Both the position numbers and the translations under genes were made by a program. Below, piece by piece: positions 12,601 to 24,800 of a stretch of 64,000 nt of DNA. Every line of letters starts with the position of its first letter. Position 1 is the first letter of the stretch. The notes below the pieces were generated by a model, which was not told the DNA's origin, ran no database searches, and worked only from the letters and a program-made list of their open reading frames with translations. Source of the DNA: Durusdinium trenchii (taxonomy: Eukaryota > Sar > Dinophyceae > Suessiales > Symbiodiniaceae); NCBI GenBank assembly GCA_963970005.1, contig CAXAMN010003003.1, positions 154,147-218,146 on the forward strand, written 5' to 3'.

Positions 12601-15261
12601 GCTTCTTTGTTGTGTGTCTGTATAGTGGGTCTCTGCTGACCTGTTGTGTTGTCCCGTCTTGCTCCGGGAGTTGTAGTGTCTTCGATTGATGTCGTGCTTG
12701 TAGTGCCTGTGATGCTTTCTCTGTCTGCTCGGTTGTCTTCATTGTTGTGGTTGCCGGTTGTGCTGGCGGCTTGTTCACTCTGAACCATGTTTCTCCTGTC
12801 CATGTGTCTCCTTGTATCACTCGTCGTTGTTCATGCTTGCTCAAGTCACGGTATTGTTCAACAATGTCCTCGTTGTTCCCGTCTGTTCGTCGGATGATTG
12901 TTCGTCTGTAGTTGCTCAGTGTCTCCAGTGGCACTGGGCAATTGTCGCCAGGAACGAAGAGAGCTTTTCTCTTGTTCCGGTGATACCGTACAAGGTATCC
13001 CTCATTGTTGTAGTTCCAATAGTCGCTGTTGCCTCCAAGGACTTGTTGTGGTCGATGTCTTGTCAGTGTTGTTGGGGCAACCATTGCAATGTATGTCTCA
13101 GCTGTAGTTGTTGATGTTGTCCCAGGTTCATGATTGTTGCTGGCAAGTAGTAGAGTTTGTGCTGCTGCACCAAGGGAACATTGAATCCCTTCTCATGGCG
13201 CATTGTGGGAGTGTCGCTGAACCTGATGTCAAAGCCTTGTTCTGCCAGTCTTGTCACTGACAGGATTGGGTCATGGATGTCACACACATAGAAGGGTATG
13301 ACAATTGGTTGCCCTCTTGATTGCATGTAGACCCATCTCACGCCATAGCGTTGTATTGTCTTGTTTGTCACTGTCCTGAGGTTTGGGCTTTGTGGCTGAT
13401 CGATCTTGTACACTGGATAGTTGTCTGCGAACCATAGTGGGCAAACATGTGTGGCTGGTCCACTGTCGACCATGATGTGTATAGTGTCTGTTGTACCGCT
13501 GCTTGTTGTGGCTGTCTTGTGGTCATTGTCATTGCTGATCATGGCAATGACATGGATTGGTGTCATATCATGGTTGCTTGTGGATGGAATTGGTGGAAGT
13601 GCCAATGGCTTTTGTGCCTGCTGTTGTCTTGTGTAGTCCTGAAAGTACCATCCATTGTCATAGTAGTCGGCGTACCATTGTGTTGTCGTGTCCTCAATGT
13701 CATTGCTTTCTCCTTGTCCAATGTTGTGTATTGCCACTCGGCAGTCTTTGGCATAGTGTCCTGTTCTTCCACATCTGTAGCAAGTGTTTGTCGCTTGTTT
13801 TCCTTTGTTCCTTCCTTTGCCTTTGTTGTATCCTTTGCTGAGTCCTTTGTTTCCTTTGTTGCCTCTTCCGAATGGATTGCCGAAGCCAATCGGACTGTTG
13901 TTGTAGTTGTTGAATCCTTTTCCTCCATACTTTCCTTTCCCTTTGTAGTTGGTGTTGTAATTGTTGTAGCCGTAGCCGTTGTATCCTCCGTAGCCTTTGC
14001 CTTTGTTCTTTCCTTTTCCTTTGCCTTTTCCTTTGTAACTATTGTACTTGCCTTTTCCTTTTTGGATTGCATCAATGTCCATAGGTGCTTGTCCACCACC
14101 GAAGCTTGTTGCCACGCTGGATGATTGTGATCGTAGTTGTTGTAGTTTGCTGAACGCTGTTGTTGACCTGTAGTACTCGATGATTGTTTGTTTGACTCGT
14201 GCATAGTTTGGGCTTTGTCCTGAAAGCAGTTGTAAGTGTTGTTGTAGTGGTCCACTTGTCTCGTTGAGCAATACGGCAATCTTCACGGAGTCGGGGAGTG
14301 TTTGTCCATTGTCTCGCTCAAATCGTTGTAGCTCCAATTCCCATGTGGAAAATGATTCTGCAAAATTGTTCTTGTCAAATGTTGGTTTCAACAATCTTGT
14401 CAGGTGTCCTATGGATCTTGTCCCCAAGGGACGGAGAAGCGGATGCGCAATTGTCGGTACATCTCGAAGCCGATTGTGTGTTGGTATTGTCTGCAGACTG
14501 TAGCTGCTGCTCCTGTTGTTGTGTTGATGAGGATGTACCTCAAATCTGTGCTGAGGCGAACATGCCGTTCACCATCTTCGATTGTTGATGCCGCTGCTCG
14601 TAGTTGTAGCTCTGTGCACAGTTCTGCTGTGGCTTGTTCTGCTGCTTGTAGCAAATCTGTGTAGTCGTTGTCTTGCAATCCCATGTACGCTGTGAACTTG
14701 TATTTCCATTCTTCGAACGTGCCATAGTCTCCATTGAAGAAGGGTGGTTTGAGTTTGTATCTGTTCATGTTTGCCATGTTTGTGATTGTCTCATCTTCTG
14801 GAACCGGAGGCAGGTGGTCTCCTCCATTTGGAGCTGCCGCTGGAGCTGCCATTGTTGCGGCTATACAAGCTAAGGCTTGTCCTTTGTTGTCTGTGTTTGT
14901 GTGTTTGTTCCTGTTGTTGTATTGGAGCTCACCTGGATTGTTGTTACTAGGATCCTTGCTCCGCTACCATGTAAACTTCAGCAGCTGTTTGTTTGTCGTT
15001 TGTTTGCGCACGTCACTGTATTGTTTTCCTCTTGGCAATTGTTCTTAGGCTCAGCTAGGCTAGGCTCAAGGCCTTTGATCCAGGGTGCATTGTACAGCGC
15101 CAGGCAATTGTACATGAACAATCCGACAGAGCAGGTATGCTATTGTAAAAGAACTTGTATCTTGCCATCGTCCCGTCCCCGTCCCCGTCCCCGTCCCCGT
15201 CCCCGTCCCGTCCCCGCCCCGTCCCCGTCCCCGTCCCCGTCCCGTCTGTCGTCTGTGTGTT

Positions 15262-15292
<31 letters not shown>

Positions 15293-15444
15293 TTCTCTTT
15301 GCGATCAGGGAGTGACGCTACTCGAGAACCAGCGCACCGAGTGCAACGCACCGAGAGCAACGCGCCGAGTGCAGCGCACCGACTGCAACGCACGGAGTGC
15401 AACGCACCGAGTGCAACGCACCGAGTGCAACCTACTACTATTGT

Positions 15445-15477
<33 letters not shown>

Positions 15478-15568
15478 GACGACGACTACTACTACTACTA
15501 CTACTACTAGTACGACGACGACGACTACTACTACTACTACGACTACTGCGCTACTACTACCACTACGT

Positions 15569-15616
<48 letters not shown>

Positions 15617-15681
15617 GAGAACCAGCGCACCGAGTGCAACGCACCGAGTGCAGCGCGCAGAGTGCAACCTACTACGTTTTT

Positions 15682-15730
<49 letters not shown>

Positions 15731-15780
15731 TTTATTACTACTACTGCTGCTGCTGCCCCTACTACTACTACTACTACTAT

Positions 15781-15833
<53 letters not shown>

Positions 15834-18800
15834 ACCACCTACCACCTACCACCTACCACCTACCACCTACCACCTACCACCACCACCACCTACCACCTAC
15901 CACCTACCACCTACCACCTACCACCTACCACCTACCACCTACCACCTACTACTACTACTACTACTACTACTCCTACTGCTACTCCTACTCCTACTCCTAC
16001 TCCTACTCCCACTCCGACGACTACGACGACGACGACTACGACTACTACTGCTACTACTACTGCACTGCTACTCGAGCATCAGCGCATCGAGTGCAACGCA
16101 CCGAGTGCAGCGCACCGAGTGCAGCGCACCGAGTGCAGCGCACCGAGTGCAACGCGCCAAGTGCAACGCGCCATGTGCAGCGCACCGAGTGCAACGCAGC
16201 GCACCGAGTGCAGCCCAACCCGAGAACACCACATTACACCCAGTCACGCTTACCCGCTACACTGCTCTTTCTGTCTCTCTGTCTCTGTCTCTGTCTCTGT
16301 CTCTCTCTCTGTCTCTCTCTCTCTCTTTCTTCCTGAAGGCTTGTCAGGCTGCAACGGAGGTCCAACTGTCGAATTGTTTTCTTTCTTTTTCGGCTTTTTC
16401 ATGTCTCTTTCTCGGTTTTTCTTTCTCTTCTAGAGCCTTCTTAGGTCTTAGGCCATCAACAAGGATGTCAGTCAAGGGCCAGGGCACGCCGCACTCACGG
16501 AATTTCGCAATTCTTTCAATGTCTCACCGCCTTCCTTTTCCTTTTCTTGTTCTGGGTGCTCTCTCTCCTCGCAGGCTTGTTGGGCTGTAACGCAGGCGTC
16601 GAATTCTCGAGCTGCTTTCTGTTTTTCTTGTTGTTTCGCTTCTTTGTTTCGGTCTTCTTTCTCCTCTTGAGGCTTTTTAGACCCGCGACAAGGCTGTCAG
16701 TCAAGGGCGCGCCAGGCTCACGCCGTGTGTGTGGAACCCGTTGGTTTTCCAAGCAGGGGGACGGGAACCGATTTGCCTATCCGGTCCAACGAAGCTATGG
16801 CATTTCGGTGGATGAGTGGTTTTATCAACCCCTTGTACCTGCTTGTTGTGACTTGGAAACTTCCTAATGGTCCCTGCCTTTAACTAGAACAAGAATTCCG
16901 GCCATCGCATCCGTTTGCATCGGCAGTCATGCATGTGACAGTGGAGTATTTTGCAACTTGGAAACTTTCAAGTACCGCTTCCTTTTCAGGTTCCTTATGC
17001 CCTGGACTCGTATATAGGTTTTTCACTTGGGCTGGCGTGTGGCAAACCGCATCCATGTGAGTTCGCATTTCCTAAGTGTGTCTCTCCTAGTGAGAGCCCA
17101 GGGTGTTTGTCCAACGTTTCCCCTGCCACGGGTGTGTGGCATGTGGCGTTCAATTCAGTACGCAATATCATCTTGAGTGTGTGTGTGTGCGTGTGTGTCA
17201 AGCCCTGTCTCTATGGGTTGACCATTAACTTCTCTCTATTTCGATTTTAGATTCAACAGCAAGCAGGGGACGCCTGAAGCAGAGATAGGGCAGGCGCCAA
17301 CGAAGACATCTATCTCTTGCTTGTGATATCGACGGGAGACGCCCTGTCGACCTACGTGCAAGTTCTCAGTTGACCATGTAAAACTATATGGTTTCTGACT
17401 TTTCGCCTTTCTGTTTGCGCTGGGCCGCTTCCAGGTTTTTGCAAGGTCATCTAATGTGATTTCGTAAAGTGCTAACCTGAACTTATTCAAGACGCTTCGC
17501 GTCGACAGCCGCCCAAATGCCATTTGGATGACCTCTTGCTGTTCCGTATGGTGACTTTGTACATCGTGGCAAAGCTTGGAAGGGATGCAAGGCTGGCGCA
17601 AGAGAAGTCCACGAACTTGCACACCAATATTCGCTTCCTGATGGAACAACCTGCGGCTCCTCAACGCATGCCTGAGGTTGCATCGTTTTGGAGGACTGAG
17701 GAGTGGCCCAAGGGCATGTTCCGTTTCGAAGGGATTGTGCAGTCTGTCAACGAGCGGCAGCCAAGGATCGTCCACACCGAGCTCAAGGAGTGGCGGCCCC
17801 ATGCGTGCTGTCTCTGGATCTCACGGGACCGTTCGTGAATGGGGTCGACATCGATGGGGACCTCCAAAAAGTACTTGCTTGTTGGGGCATACACCTGGCC
17901 GGTGATGAACGAAGCACCATGGGACGAACTTGAGGAGATGGAAGTCCATCCGGATTGGCCAAGGATTGAGGAAGAAGAAGCCCTTCGAGATGTGGCCTAC
18001 GAGGAACCTCAACAGCCGGAGGGCGATGGTGACGACTTCTCGTACAGGCCTACCTCGGAAGAAGGAGAGGTTCAAGATCTTCGAGAACCGGAGAGCGATG
18101 AAGAGATAGAAGCTCTGCTGGACGAAGGAGAACCAGGAGAAGAAGGTGAAGGTGCTGTGGTGGAGAATGACCGCAACCAAGAGGAAGATCAAGGGGATCA
18201 AGACCGAGTCCGAAAACGCCGGAGGAGCCGGAGGAGCGCCAGAAGGTGTACAAGATGGTCACTATGCCCTCTGCCTCCCCTTGGCATCGAAGAGCGCTTC
18301 GGAGGTGTTGGCTGGCGCTCAAGAGCTCTATGGGCTGTTGATGAAGCACGGCTACCCAGTTGCCAGGGTACACACTGATGCGGCCGAGAGTTCGACAATG
18401 AATCTCTCGGACGTTCAGCCCACCAGATGAGCACCAGAGCAATGGAAGGGCAGAGGCAATGATTGCTTCCACCAAGCAGCGAGTTAGACGTCTCCTACAT
18501 GGTAGCAACATGCCGGCCAAACGGTGGCCTGCCGCGGCAAGACATGTCACCGAGCTCGAGCGAAGAAGAAGGGAGAACGTCCAAGAAAAGCTCCCTCGCT
18601 TTGGTCAGCTGATTACTGCAAGAAAAAGAGCATGGAAAAGGGGTGGACCATTTGAGGTGACGTCTGAGCACGTGACCTACCTGACACCTATGCCTGAGGT
18701 CTCGAAAGGGCATGCTACCTGATCAAAGATGTCAAGGAGCCTCCGGATGACGATCGCCCACTGGAGCTGGAAGAAGTTCATGCGCAGGAGGATCCAATTC

Positions 18801-21800
18801 GCCTACGGTGGAGGCTGCGAGATAAAACTCCGTTGGCATGCATCCAAGGGGCGGAGGACCTCCAACTAGAGGACGATCGCAGGAGGCAATTTACGAAGAG
18901 GAGAAGAACATGCTGTTTTCAGCACCTCGGGAATTGCCTTTGGCAAGGGGCTTGACGGCCCTACGACTGGATGGAGCAGGTGGCAGCAGTTGATCGCCTA
19001 CTCGAAGATGAAGTCCTGCAAACCAGGATTGTGCCCAACGACGAGGTCTACCGTGACAAAGAGTTGTGGATTGAGGCCATCGTCAAGGAAATTCAGTCCC
19101 TCGAGGCCAAGAAGGCGATTTGACGCTTGACGCCCGCGGAAGTCGCCTACTACCAAAGGGAGCGTGGAGACAAGGTTGAGATTGTTCCTGGCAAGGCAAT
19201 TCATGCGGCGCAGATGGACGACGAAAATGTCGACTAGTGGTTTGTGGGAACTACCTGAAGGGAGCAGGCCGAGGCGCAATGGATCGATCAGAAGCCAGCC
19301 CAGTTGTACGCTGGAGGAGCCGACACTACATGCTTGGGGACCTCATTGGCACTGGCAGCTTCGAGGGAGTGGCATGCAGCTAGCGTGGACATCAAGACAG
19401 CCTTTCTAAATGCCCCATTGCAAACCTTGCAGGAAAGCAGCAAGAAGAAGGCCATGGCCCTGGAAGACGCTCATGGGCGACATCAAGAAGATATACCGCC
19501 TCAAGGGCAGGAGGAGCAGGTAGAGGGACAGTCCGAGCAGGGCCCAGAACAACGCAAACGGCTGGCCCTTATGCTTCCACCCAAGCTGCTTATTCGCCTT
19601 GGATTGGCAAAAGAAGGGGAGGTGGCTGGTGGAGAGGCGCTCTATGGACTCCGGGAATCCCCAAAGTTGTGGGGTGACTATAGAGACATCGAGATCAGTC
19701 AGATGTCCTTCACTGTGGGCTATGCAGCGTACGAGTACCAACAAAGCTTCGCAGAGGAGAACTTGTGGCTGGTCCGAAAAGATGCTGAAGATGGGGCTCA
19801 CGTCGAAGGCCTGGCACTGGTCTATGTGGACGATGTGATGCTCTTTGGCGCCAAGGAAGTGGTGGAGAAGGGACTTCAGTGCTTCCACAAAACTTGGGAG
19901 ACATCAAAGCCCACTAGTGGTTGGTGAAGGAGAACCAGTCCGATATTGTGGCATGGAGTTGAGCCGAACTGACACTCTCGAGATTCGTTGTAGAGGATTT
20001 GAGAACGGAAGCTAGCGGCTCTACATCGACTTCGATGAGACAGTCATTGAGTACACCGCGCACGAACGGCCGAAGTTAGTGAAATGGAATAGCCATCTAG
20101 GCGCCAGGTTGGGGACAAGTGCAGCCATCTAGGCGCCAGGTTGGCTGTCTTACGGCTGCGTTGGAGCCATCTTGAGACCAACTTCGTCTGCCTTGGGGCC
20201 CATAATGGTGATACAACTTCGGCATTGCGGCGTTGCCAAAAGCCATCCAAAAATGCACCTCAAAACGCTCTCCCCAGTGGCCTTGCAGCTCAACCATAGC
20301 CACGCGCGCGCGAAAAGATAGGCGCCAGGTTGGCTGTCTTACGGCTGCGTTGGAACCATCTTGGGGCCAACTTCGTCTACCTTGGAGCCCATAATGGTGA
20401 TACAACTTCCGCGTTGCCAAAAGCCATCCAAAAATACACCTCAAACCGCTCTCCCCAGGGGCCCTGCAGCTCAACCATAGCCACGCGCGCGCGAAAAAAA
20501 GCGCCAGGTTGGCTGGGTTACGGCTGCGTTGGAATCATCTTGGGGCTACCTTGGAGCCCATAATGGTGATACAACTTCGGCATTGCCAAAAGCCATCCAA
20601 AAATGCAGCTCAACCATACCCACGCGTGCGCGAAATAAAAGGCGCCAGGTTGGCTGGGTTACGGCTGCGTTGGAACCATCTTGGGGCCAACTTCGTCTAC
20701 CTTGGAACCCATAATGGTAATACAACTTCGGCGTTGCCGAAAGCAATCCAAAAATACACCTCCAAAACGTTCTCCCCAGTGGCCCTGCAGGCCGATCAAG
20801 ACACAAAAACTCCTCCAAAACGCTTTCCCCCGTGGCCCTGCAAGCACGACGTAACGAAAAATCATCCAAACATGTGCCCCCAAAACGCTCTCACCAGTGG
20901 CCCTGCAGCCCAACCATAGCCACGCGCGCGCGCGAAACCCCCCCAGCAAAGCTATTTGCGTGGCAGCAGAGCTTAGAGAGCCCCATAGCACGCCCTGCGT
21001 GAGCTCTCTTCTAAGTACGTGTTTCTAAGGGTCCTTTCTTTCTTTTTGCCTTTCACGATAAGCAGGGGGCCAGCGGCCGACAAGCAAACGCTGGCTAACA
21101 AAGCTATGCTTGTTCGGTGGATGCACAGTCTGATCAACTGTGTGTGCCTGCGACCAACTTTTGCACAAGCTGTCACTCCAATTTCCTCGGTTTGATTCAT
21201 GGTTTTTACATGCTACTTTCCCCCAAACCCTGGTTTCTGCAGCTGCGCCGCGCCGCTCGTTTTCGCCACCGCTGAGTTCTGTACGAGAAACAACTTTGTT
21301 CAAACACCTACAATTTCTTGGACCTTTCGCCTTGCCGTTCTTTCGCATTCCTTTCACCTGGGAACTGAGTTAACTGTTAATGTCAGAGCGTGAACCGCTC
21401 AGTCGAACCACTTGGGTGCGGGTGTGATCCCCGTCACTGGGGCGCTGAATTCATGCTGGAAATCGTGTAACGGATTTTCCCTTTCCACCACTCCTTGGAT
21501 TCTCTTAACTGATCACTTTTCACTACTGGATTGACTGCCCAACAGCCGCCGGGCTTGTACGGACAAAAACATTTGATTGCGTAACTCTGTGTCTGAATTA
21601 GCCGCCGGGCTTTCACGGAGAATAAGCCCCGACGTGTTTCTACCCCAAACACCCCAACCCCTCCCACCCACTAATTAGGGTAACAGAGGGAAATGGTACT
21701 CGATACACTTGTGTGTCGGTGCCTTTCCCTTTGTTGTTCCTTTTCTAGTCTACTCTACCCGGGCGGTTTAAGACTAAAGTCCCGCTCCCTAACTATTGCA

Positions 21801-24800
21801 CTTAATTCATTTCTGCTAAGTAATCAGTAACTCTAGAGTGCTAAGTATTCAGACACACACACATGCACACACACACACACATGGACGCTGTCCTTCTTGC
21901 GCTTTTCGTCGTTTGTTGAGCTTTCTTTCAGGCTTTTTAGGTGTTTCTTGAGGCTCGTTTCCCTGCCCCAGTCAAGGGCTAAGTATTCACCTTTTCCGTC
22001 GCATGTGCGCCGAAAAACGGCCACGTGTGTGTGTGTGTGTGTCAAACCCTGTTTCTAAGGGTCCTTTCTTTCTTTTTGCCTATCACGATAAGCAGGGGGG
22101 CAGCGGCCGACAAGCAAACGCTGGCTAACAAAGCTATGCTTGTTCGGTGGATGCACAGTCTGATCAACTGTGTGTACCTGCGACCAACTTTTGCACAAGC
22201 TGTCACTCCACTTTCCTCGGTTTGATTCATGGTTTTTACATGCTACTTTCCCCCAAACCCTGGTTTCTGCAGCTGCGCCGCGCCGCTCGTTTTCGCCACC
22301 GCTGAGTTCTGCAGACACGAGAAACAACTTTGTTCAAACACCTACAATTTCTTGGACCTTTCGCCTTGCCGTTCTTTCGCCTTCCTTTCACTTGGGAACG
22401 GAGTTAACTGAAAACCAATGTCAGAGTGTGTGTGTGTGTTTGTGTTGCGTGGGGCATTCATTTTCACAGAAAGGGTAAAGGCGCCGGCTGCAAATGCTTG
22501 TGACTCAGGCTGGTGACAATGATGTCCACTTGCCTCAAGGCGTGGTAAGACTGACGCTGATGCATGTAGGTTTCCCCAGACGGTCGTGCTGTGGAGCATT
22601 CCCCAACTGAATTGGTAATCTGAGTGATGTGCCAACCAAAGTAAGGGGTAATTAGGTTCCAGAATCAAACCAAGGTGCACCGAGCAGCGCCGTTCAGCGC
22701 TTTTCCATGAAGGCCAACAAATCACTGTCCATCCGGGGCCTGTGCGAGCCAAAGAAAAGAGTTGGGTTAGATGGAACCTTGCTTGAATGCTTGCGCGCGC
22801 GGCCCCGTCGCGCCGGTAGTAAAACAGCTCAATGCAACAAGTGCTGGACGCGTGCGTGCCCGGAGCCAAGTCGCTCGCGCGACGAAGTTGAGCAGGAGGT
22901 AGAGTGTGTGGGACAGCGCGCTGATGTCTGTTAGGTTCGTCTCTGCAGCTGTGGCAAGACTTTTGGCCCGTAAAAACAATACTGCCAGGCAGCAAAGGGA
23001 GCTGCAAACAGACAGCTCGCAGACAAGTGACTTCGGAAAGTGACAGAGTGAGCGCCTGCCGGACGGTGTCAACCAGGTTGCGCGCAACTTGTTGCAGCCC
23101 CACCATGACGCGCGTTCCGCATGTCCACAGGTCACTCTCAATTTGCTCGGGTTGTCTTCAAACGCAAGAAGAAAGAGCAAAGAAAGGGTTCAAGATTGCT
23201 ATGTGTAGGGTTGGGGTATGATTGGTTTGCGCTTGGGATGTAGCAGCCGCTGCAGGCGCTGGCGTGGTCGTTCATTTTTTGCTTCGTGATTATGACGATT
23301 TGGGCTATGCTGATTGTGGAGATGATCAACCCGCTCGTGCAGGACAGAACACTTTATATATGTAACCTCTCCGATCTAGCATAGTGACTAGGAAAAGTAC
23401 AGTCAGACTTGGTCATGCTAGTTCACGCTTTCTTGACTGTGTAGCCATGTTCTACCTTGGACATGCTTATTGCAGTCTGTGGCGCTGTGACTTTGTACAA
23501 CGAAACTGTCTTCTAATCTCTGAACTCGCAAAGCATCCTGTTTCGCATTGTTGTGAGAAGCGGCGGCGTGAGGAGATACACGCCAAATACGACACATTTC
23601 AAGATTGCGAGCAATGCCTCAGAGCAACCTCGTCTGTCATGGATGCAAACCTGTTGCTCTTCAAGACAGTGATAGCCGGAGACAGCTGGGGTACAATCGC
23701 AGTACCTGTCATTGAGATCCTCGGACTGCATTTCGGCTGGTGTCTTGCGCCAAGCCATTTGTGCATGAAATCGTCTGATTGAAGGGCTTATCCTCCGACC
23801 GCCATCATTTTTGTCGGCTCCCTCCTGACGTTGGTCTTCGGGGTGCTTAATTTGATTGTAGCGGTGGCGACTCAGCGAGGAGGAATATTGAGTATAGAGA
23901 ATTACATAGCTTGTTTTTTCCCGAAAGCACACGCGAAGGGTTCACCGTAAAGAACGGCTGCCAAATTCAAGTGCCCAACTATCATCATTGTCGTCGCCGT
24001 CATCATTATCAGCAGCGTCGTCATTATCGTTTATCGGTGTCGCCTTCTTTTTCTTCTTCTTCTTCTTCATCATCATCATCATCATCATCTCATCATATGA
24101 AGTTGATGCAGGTGATTGATACGACTGTCAAGCGTAATCACCATCAACACAAAATAACAAAGATTCCCGCAAAAGCGTTGGAACATCTATATATAGAGAG
24201 AGACTGAGGTTTCATTGGAGGACAATGAGCTGCAGGGAAGAGGTTGCTAGCAAAATGCGCGTGCGACCAGGATGACCTCAATGAATTTGCAAGAATCAGG
24301 ACTGGATGCGATAACTTTCCCTCAGCATTCAGGCCCTTCTGGAGTTGTTTCGCCTCAAATTGCAAATCGTCCAGTGCTGGAGTTGGATTGCGCAAAGCTT
24401 CCAAGGGAGCTGACACTTGATTCAGGTTTTGATATGGATCATGAAGTTCGTAGGGCCATGCAACATCCAGACCTGGTGGATTTCAAGAAATGGATTCACT
24501 TCAAGTGTGGCCTTCCTTCTGACGAGTACAATTTCGGAAGTCCAGACAGGGATCCGCTGGAACAAGTCAGAGATTTTGTAAATTGGCTGGTGGAAACTGG
24601 CAGGGGCCAATATGAGGCAAATGGCAAATGCAGAGCCTACTGAACTCCCTCCACTACCACCACCGCGCGAGGCGCCGCCAGCACCACACACCCTGCACAA
24701 TTTTTGAATTTAGAGGACGCGCAAGCAAGGAAGCAACCATTGCGCGCAAGCATCCAGGCACCTAACTTGGCAAACGTTGAAGCAACAGCGCAGCCAACAA

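Larger units (their letters stand above)
7587..15167 (-). mobile_element. Ty1/copia LTR retrotransposon, near complete but frameshifted
   Basis: A 7581-bp element on the minus strand. Two 198-bp LTRs (TG...CA, about 96% identical, 8 differences) enclose a primer-binding site, gag, protease, integrase, reverse transcriptase and RNase H in copia order (integrase before reverse transcriptase), then an extra reading frame before the 3' LTR. At least four frameshifts break what was one gag-pol frame, so it is probably not autonomous now. The LTR divergence means a moderately recent insertion. No clear target-site duplication was seen: the five bases outside are TCCCT on the left and TCGTC on the right. 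It lies in the long S4-to-S5 intron of the channel gene, antisense to it. The whole element is rich in ATTGT/TTGT words on the plus strand. Confidence 0.92.

Noticed and set aside
14877-16433. Plus frames of 518 and 393 codons and a 265-codon minus frame across 15-16.4 kb
   Set aside because: They are created by CTA, GTC, CCGTCC and 14-bp repeats. The products are Leu, Thr, Tyr, Val or Ser runs with no domain.
22342-23106. 254-codon minus frame without stops
   Set aside because: No domain, overlaps a repeat copy, and lies in a channel intron. Composition fits chance in GC-rich DNA.
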